Assembly (NCBI RefSeq): GCF_002916655.1 | Contig: NZ_PPSM01000036.1 | Span: forward strand, 242,080 to 306,079 | DNA from: Novosphingobium sp. HII-3 | GTDB taxonomy: Bacteria; Pseudomonadota; Alphaproteobacteria; Sphingomonadales; Sphingomonadaceae | Direction of reading: 5' to 3' | DNA: 64,000 bases | Shown here: positions 60,480 through 64,000 of the stretch, piece after piece | Position numbering within the stretch: the stretch's first letter is position 1 | Layout of the letters: every line of letters starts with the position of its first letter | Made by a program: the position numbers and the translations under genes | Notes under the pieces: generated by a model | The model's input: only the letters and a program-made list of their open reading frames with translations | What the model was told of the DNA's origin: nothing | Database searches by the model: none

Positions 60480-60862
60480 AGATGAACAACGAATCCTGCC
60501 GCTGTCGAGCGGCTTTGAAAGAGCGTAAGGAGGGCTGCGTGGGTCGCCCTCGGGCGCACCGGTTGACCGTCCCATAGACCAAATCCCGGAACTTTGCGCG
60601 CTTCAATTTCAACTATTGCCGTTTCGCGACGGCAAAGCCGCTGAAATCATGTGCATCCGGTGTCTGAACCGCCGGCGGCGTGTCGTTTTGGTCTGCGAGT
60701 GGGCCTTATTGCGCCGGACGTCGCGGAGAAGCCCTCAGCCCCCGCTGGCTCCATATTTCTGAACACGTTTTTCGTTTTGTTTGTACAGCTTAAGCTGCAC
60801 TCTTACCTACCGGCATCATAGAGACCGTTCTGCAGCGTCGCAATGGGCGCGCCTCATCAACG
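60480..60862. other. Intergenic stretch upstream of the helicase gene
   Basis: 383 bp without a supported gene. It contains an AT-rich segment (TTTTTCGTTTTGTTTGTACAG, in part) and the 12-bp palindrome CAGCTTAAGCTG at 60786-60797. It may hold a long 5' leader of the helicase gene, as is common for cold-induced helicases, but no element of known type is recognised. Confidence 0.5.
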
Positions 60863-61780
60863 TCAAGTCAACAGCGATCGCAGAGCAACCGCTGCCGGTC
60901 GCGGCGACAAATCGGCATTAAAAAGACCAAAGTTGTTCATCTCGCTCAAACCGCCCCAGGAAAACAGTTCATAGATGTTGAGGACGTGCACCGTTGGACG
61001 AGACAGGACGCTCGCGACGTCTGCGGCGAGCAGCCTCCCCTGATCCTCCAGCGAAACAGGGGGAGAAGTGACATTCCCCTCGCCGCCTCCGGTCGTGCGC
61101 CCCCACTCCGTAATCACACAGTGGCTCTGGCCTGCCTCAGCCAGTCGGCGGTCCAACACGTCGAGCCGATCCTCGACATTCGTTGCCGGTCGTGGGTAGA
61201 CATGGGTGTTGCCAAAGTCGGTGTACGGCTTCTGCTCGGCCTGCATGTAGTCATTGCTGGCGATCAAGGGGATGGCGCTCAAGATCGGGTCGGATCGCAA
61301 GGCCTTCGCCATGTCGCCGATGTAGGCCATGAAAGCGGGTGCGTTGCCGGTTCGGAAGCCGAGCCGGGCGTCCTTCGTGCCCTGGTAGGTGACGGGGTTG
61401 AGATCGGGCTCGTTGGGAAACTCGATAGCCCAGATCGATAAGGGTGCGGCCGCGAGAAAAGCGCGAAGGTCCGAGAGGGTGCGGCCGATGTCGCGGACGG
61501 ACAAGGTAAAACAAAACGTCACGCCTTCCCGTGCCAGGCCCACGTACGTGTTCCATCCGGGGGTACCCGAATAGGGATCGCGGCACCGCATCTTCCTCAC
61601 CCCACCAAGTTGGTCCAGCGCCGGGATTATATTACGAATCTTGTACAGCGAGCCGGTATCCTGCGGCCGCCCCTGAACCATGATGCGGTCCCGAGACCTT
61701 GGGGCTGCGCGACCCTTAGCCGGCACAAGGGCAAGGACCGCGAGGGAGCCCATGAACTCTCGGCGTGAAAAATGTGGCAT
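60863..61780 (-). CDS. Tat-exported glycoside-hydrolase-like (TIM-barrel) protein
   Basis: 305 residues from ATG 61780. A twin-arginine signal (SRREFMGSLAVLALVP) leads to export in folded form. The sequence then shows features of clan GH-A glycosidases: AIEFPNEPDLNP (NEP with a candidate acid/base Glu at about 124), NDYMQAEQKPYTDFGNTHVYPRP, and ITEWGRTTGG (candidate nucleophile Glu at about 225), with LNIYELFSWGG near the end. The spacing is that of a small cellulase-like barrel. The substrate is unknown; no polysaccharide genes are nearby. It is a single gene. Confidence 0.75.
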   Translation of the reverse strand: MPHFSRREFMGSLAVLALVPAKGRAAPRSRDRIMVQGRPQDTGSLYKIRNIIPALDQLGGVRKMRCRDPYSGTPGWNTYVGLAREGVTFCFTLSVRDIGRTLSDLRAFLAAAPLSIWAIEFPNEPDLNPVTYQGTKDARLGFRTGNAPAFMAYIGDMAKALRSDPILSAIPLIASNDYMQAEQKPYTDFGNTHVYPRPATNVEDRLDVLDRRLAEAGQSHCVITEWGRTTGGGEGNVTSPPVSLEDQGRLLAADVASVLSRPTVHVLNIYELFSWGGLSEMNNFGLFNADLSPRPAAVALRSLLT

Positions 61781-62010
61781 GAGCGTCTCTCGCGCGACTG
61801 GCTTCCGGCGCAGCAAAACTCCAAGCGCGCCGAATGTCGCGTAGGTGACGGCAATTTAATCCAAACCGGATCAGCTTACGGGCACTCCTGAGCGGAACTC
61901 ACCGCTGCATGAAACCCGATCCACCTAATATCTCGGGAAAGCCGCCACTATTTGCCGCGACAGGAGTCCTCCTCCTGATCCTTCCTTATCTTCCGCTGAA
62001 AGGAACAGCC

Positions 62011-63069
62011 ATGCACGTGAAGGCCTATGGCGCTCATGCAGCCGACCGTCCGCTCGAACCCATCGCCATTGATCGCCGGGAACCAGGTCCGACCGACGTG
62101 GAAATCGACATCGCCTTCTGCGGGGTCTGCCATTCGGATCTCCACACCGTGCGTGGGGAGTGGGGCGGCACTCACTTCCCCTGTGTCCCGGGCCATGAAA
62201 TCGTTGGTACAGTCCGGCGCACCGGCCCCGAGGTGACGCGTTTCAAGGTCGGCGACGCGGTTGGCGTCGGCTGCATGGTGGGCAGCTGCGGCGAATGCAG
62301 CTCATGCCATGATGGTCTTGAGAATTATTGCGAAAAGGGCTTCGTAGGCACCTACAATGGTGCCACCTTCGACGCCCCGGGACATACCTTCGGTGGGTAC
62401 TCGGGAGGGATTGTCGTGGATGAAAGTTTCGTCCTCAGCATCCGCCACCCCGCAGACCAGCTCGCCGCGGTTGCCCCGCTCCTGTGCGCCGGCATCACGA
62501 CGTACTCTCCGCTGCGGCACTGGAACGCCGGCCCCGGCAAGAAGGTCGGTGTGGTTGGTATCGGTGGCCTGGGCCACATGGCGATCAAGATCGCCCATGC
62601 CATGGGAGCACATGTCGTCGCATTCACATCGACGCCCGGGAAGTGCCAGGACGCGATCAATCTCGGCGCGGACGCAGCCGTGGTGAGCCGGGAGCCGGAC
62701 CAGATGGCACAGCACGCGGGCTCGTTCGACCTCATTATCGATACAGTGGCCGCCAGCCACGACCTTGATACCTACGTAAACCTGCTGCACCGCGATGGAG
62801 CGCTGATAATGCTTGGTGTGCCGGAGCATCCCCACCCCTCGCCCAACGTCGGCGGCCTCATCTTCGGACGCAAGACGATTGCGGGATCGCTCATCGGCGG
62901 TATCGCAGAGACGCAGGAGATGCTCGACTTCTGCGCCGAACACGGGATCGTCTCGGACATTGAGATGATTGATATACAGCAGATCGAAACCGCTTTCGAA
63001 CGAATGGCGCGCAGCGACGTGCGCTACCGCTTCGTCATCGACAACGCCTCGCTTGACGCTGCGGCGTGA
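62011..63069 (+). CDS. NAD(P)-dependent alcohol dehydrogenase, YahK/CAD type
   Basis: 352 residues from ATG 62011, with AAAGGAAC as ribosome site; an upstream in-frame ATG (61909) adds a non-conserved stretch. Catalytic zinc: C40 (FCGVCHSD), H62-E63. Structural zinc: C93, C96, C99, C107. The cofactor motif GIGGLGHMAIK is followed by STPGKC, in which Ser rather than Asp at the end of the second strand favours NADP(H). It is close to YahK and cinnamyl-alcohol dehydrogenases, which reduce a broad set of aldehydes. It is transcribed alone. Confidence 0.92.
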   Translation: MHVKAYGAHAADRPLEPIAIDRREPGPTDVEIDIAFCGVCHSDLHTVRGEWGGTHFPCVPGHEIVGTVRRTGPEVTRFKVGDAVGVGCMVGSCGECSSCHDGLENYCEKGFVGTYNGATFDAPGHTFGGYSGGIVVDESFVLSIRHPADQLAAVAPLLCAGITTYSPLRHWNAGPGKKVGVVGIGGLGHMAIKIAHAMGAHVVAFTSTPGKCQDAINLGADAAVVSREPDQMAQHAGSFDLIIDTVAASHDLDTYVNLLHRDGALIMLGVPEHPHPSPNVGGLIFGRKTIAGSLIGGIAETQEMLDFCAEHGIVSDIEMIDIQQIETAFERMARSDVRYRFVIDNASLDAAA

Positions 63070-63077
63070 TGCCGGTC

Positions 63078-63101
63078 GGCGGCCACCCTCAAGTGGTCGC
63101 C
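63078..63101 (+). terminator. Possible terminator after the alcohol dehydrogenase
   Basis: GGCGGCCAC and GTGGTCGCC form a 9-bp stem with one mismatch or G-U and a 6-nt loop, 8 nt after the stop. Only GTTTC follows, so it is a weak terminator. Confidence 0.45.
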
Positions 63102-63173
63102 GTTTCACATTCGAATAGCTGGAGATGGTGCGCCCGACAGGGGTGTATGTTTGTAGCAAGATCAACGGGTTGA

Positions 63174-63239
63174 TTTTGCTAGCGCGCCATTTGAAGCGAA
63201 CGCAATTCCGTCAGTCCTGCGATCTTTTGGCTAGCAAAA
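63174..63239. repeat. 10-bp inverted repeat at the edge of the phage-like segment
   Basis: TTTTGCTAGC (63174-63183) and GCTAGCAAAA (63230-63239) are exact reverse complements with a 46-bp gap. A smaller dyad, ATCAA-CGGG-TTGAT, lies just before. They sit between the chromosomal alcohol dehydrogenase and the HNH gene and could be regulatory or mark a recombination boundary. Confidence 0.5.
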
Positions 63240-63302
63240 CGGCCCGACCTGAGACGGCAATCTCAGCGCCGGGCCTGACCAAAACGATCATAGGAGGATC
63301 GC

Positions 63303-63881
63303 ATGGCTGACGCCTACTGTAAGAAGATTCTGCCCCAACTTGAAGGCCGAGCTGGTGAACTGCGCATGATGCGGTTCTGGTCCAAGGTGGATATGCGCGG
63401 CCCGGACGAGTGCTGGGAATGGCAAGGAAGCATCAACCGTAACGGCTACGGCAGCTTCAAGCTCTCTAGCTACAACACGGTCACCGCGAGTCGCATGGCG
63501 CTCATCGGGAGCAAAATGACCGAGCCGGAGGGGCTGGCCGTCCTGCACCGCTGCGACAACCCGCCGTGCTGTAACCCTGCTCACCTGTATTTCGGCACCC
63601 AGGCACGGAACAACCAGGACAAGCTTGAGCGCAACCGCTGGAGGGCTGGCGATCACTCGGGCGTGAACAACCCGAGGGCGAAGCTAAGCGAACAGCAGGT
63701 TGCCGAGATGATCGGCTATTTCCGACTCGGGATGAGCAACAAGGAAATCGCTGCCCGCCTGCCCGTCAGCCACTCCACGGTCAGCCTGATCCGGCTCGGC
63801 AAGATGTGGCGTCCGACCACTGCCCGCTTGGGATGGATACCCTCTGCGCCGCATCAACTAACGGAGGGACGCGCAGCATGA
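63303..63881 (+). CDS. HNH endonuclease (phage-type) with C-terminal HTH
   Basis: 192 residues. The N-terminal part is the HNH_3 type: FWSKVDMRGPDECWEWQGS (residues about 24-42), SRMALIG, then HRCDNPPCCNPAHLYFGT with the His and two Cys pairs, and ARNNQDKLERNR. The C-terminal part (about residues 125-170) is a helix-turn-helix of the NUMOD/resolvase kind: AKLSEQQVAEMIGYFRLGMSNKEIAARLPVSHSTVSLI (key words: MSNKEIAARL, SHSTVSLI). Such proteins are common in phages as homing-type endonucleases. The ribosome site AGGAGG precedes the ATG closely. It overlaps the next gene by 4 bp. Confidence 0.9.
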   Translation: MADAYCKKILPQLEGRAGELRMMRFWSKVDMRGPDECWEWQGSINRNGYGSFKLSSYNTVTASRMALIGSKMTEPEGLAVLHRCDNPPCCNPAHLYFGTQARNNQDKLERNRWRAGDHSGVNNPRAKLSEQQVAEMIGYFRLGMSNKEIAARLPVSHSTVSLIRLGKMWRPTTARLGWIPSAPHQLTEGRAA

Positions 63882-64000
63882 CTTCCACCGGACGCGAGGG
63901 ATGCGTCACGGGTGATCGCCTCACCTTGGCCCCTATCGATTTCAGCGAGGCGGCTGCGTTCGTTCGTGAGCACCATCGCCATCACACTCCACCGCAGGGA
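63878..64000 (+). CDS. XF1762-family-like phage protein, partial (runs off the window)
   Basis: The ATG overlaps the HNH stop (ATGA). The 41 visible codons encode a short polar start and then LAPIDFSEAAAFVREHHRHHTPPQG, which matches the opening of the XF1762 phage family as I remember it (a hydrophobic-Pro start, EA..FV..HHRHH.P). The family is found in phages and prophages; its function is not known. Coupling to an HNH gene supports a phage-derived cassette. The C-terminal part is missing. Confidence 0.7.
   Translation, partial: MTSTGREGCVTGDRLTLAPIDFSEAAAFVREHHRHHTPPQG

Noticed and set aside
60786..60797. 12-bp palindrome CAGCTTAAGCTG as an operator
   Set aside because: It is 300 bp from the helicase start and just beyond the end of the other gene, and 12-bp dyads of this kind occur by chance; kept only as a note in the intergenic entry.

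Overview
The window is GC-rich chromosomal DNA of an alphaproteobacterium, most likely a member of the Sphingomonadales (Novosphingobium/Sphingobium-like). This rests on gene content and protein style: stand-alone SWIB and DUF4170 proteins, a RibB fused to a dead RibA-like domain, a TamA with a long N-terminal extension, an endonuclease-type MutL, the order yqeY-dnaG-rpoD, and an EcfG-type (general stress response) promoter. Nearly all of it is dense core genome. No rRNA, CRISPR array, insertion sequence or integrase is visible. Only the last ~0.9 kb looks phage-like.

Layout. 1-8.4 kb: the start of a TPR lipoprotein gene, ychF, a His-rich outer-membrane protein gene with an abnormally short signal peptide, several small orphan secreted or lipoprotein genes, an S41 peptidase and mutL. 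8.6-14.4 kb: the complete rod-shape (elongasome) operon mreB-mreC-mreD-mrdA(PBP2)-rodA, with overlapping ends. 14.5-14.95 kb: two identical tRNA-Lys(CTT) genes. 15.4-25.7 kb: a zinc alcohol dehydrogenase preceded by a perfect 16-bp palindrome, a PilZ protein, the tamA-tamB-lipoprotein operon (outer-membrane assembly and lipid transport), a YihY membrane protein and a coniferyl-alcohol-dehydrogenase-like SDR. 25.8-28.4 kb: an enoyl-CoA hydratase and the riboflavin pair ribB(X)-ribH. 28.4-33.3 kb: small ORFs, a winged-helix regulator, enolase, then a four-gene membrane-protein operon resembling YqjD/YqjE behind a near-perfect EcfG promoter, and a DUF4170 gene.

33.3-48.3 kb holds central information and metabolism genes: greA, carB, an orphan gene, carA, then yqeY-dnaG-rpoD with a perfect palindrome between dnaG and rpoD, a SWIB protein, rpiB-glyA, a small membrane protein, nrdR-trmJ and rpsD. 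48.4-56.2 kb is a long minus-strand series: xseB-ispA-coaD, a cyclophilin, queA, an ABC-2 exporter pair, a DUF481 porin-like protein and tgt, so the two queuosine genes tgt and queA flank the exporter and the DUF481 gene. 56.4-63.1 kb: purL, a DbpA-like DEAD-box helicase, a Tat-exported glycosidase-like protein and a YahK/CAD-type alcohol dehydrogenase. 63.1-64.0 kb: an HNH endonuclease gene translationally coupled to an XF1762-like gene that runs off the end, preceded by an inverted repeat. This is probably the edge of a phage-derived segment.

I see no clearly new multi-gene defence or biosynthetic system. The most interesting leads are the stress-promoter/YqjDE-like operon (31.07-32.95 kb), the palindromes at 15214 and 41552, the HTH-RibBX arrangement with an adjacent operator-like dyad, and the phage-like right edge.
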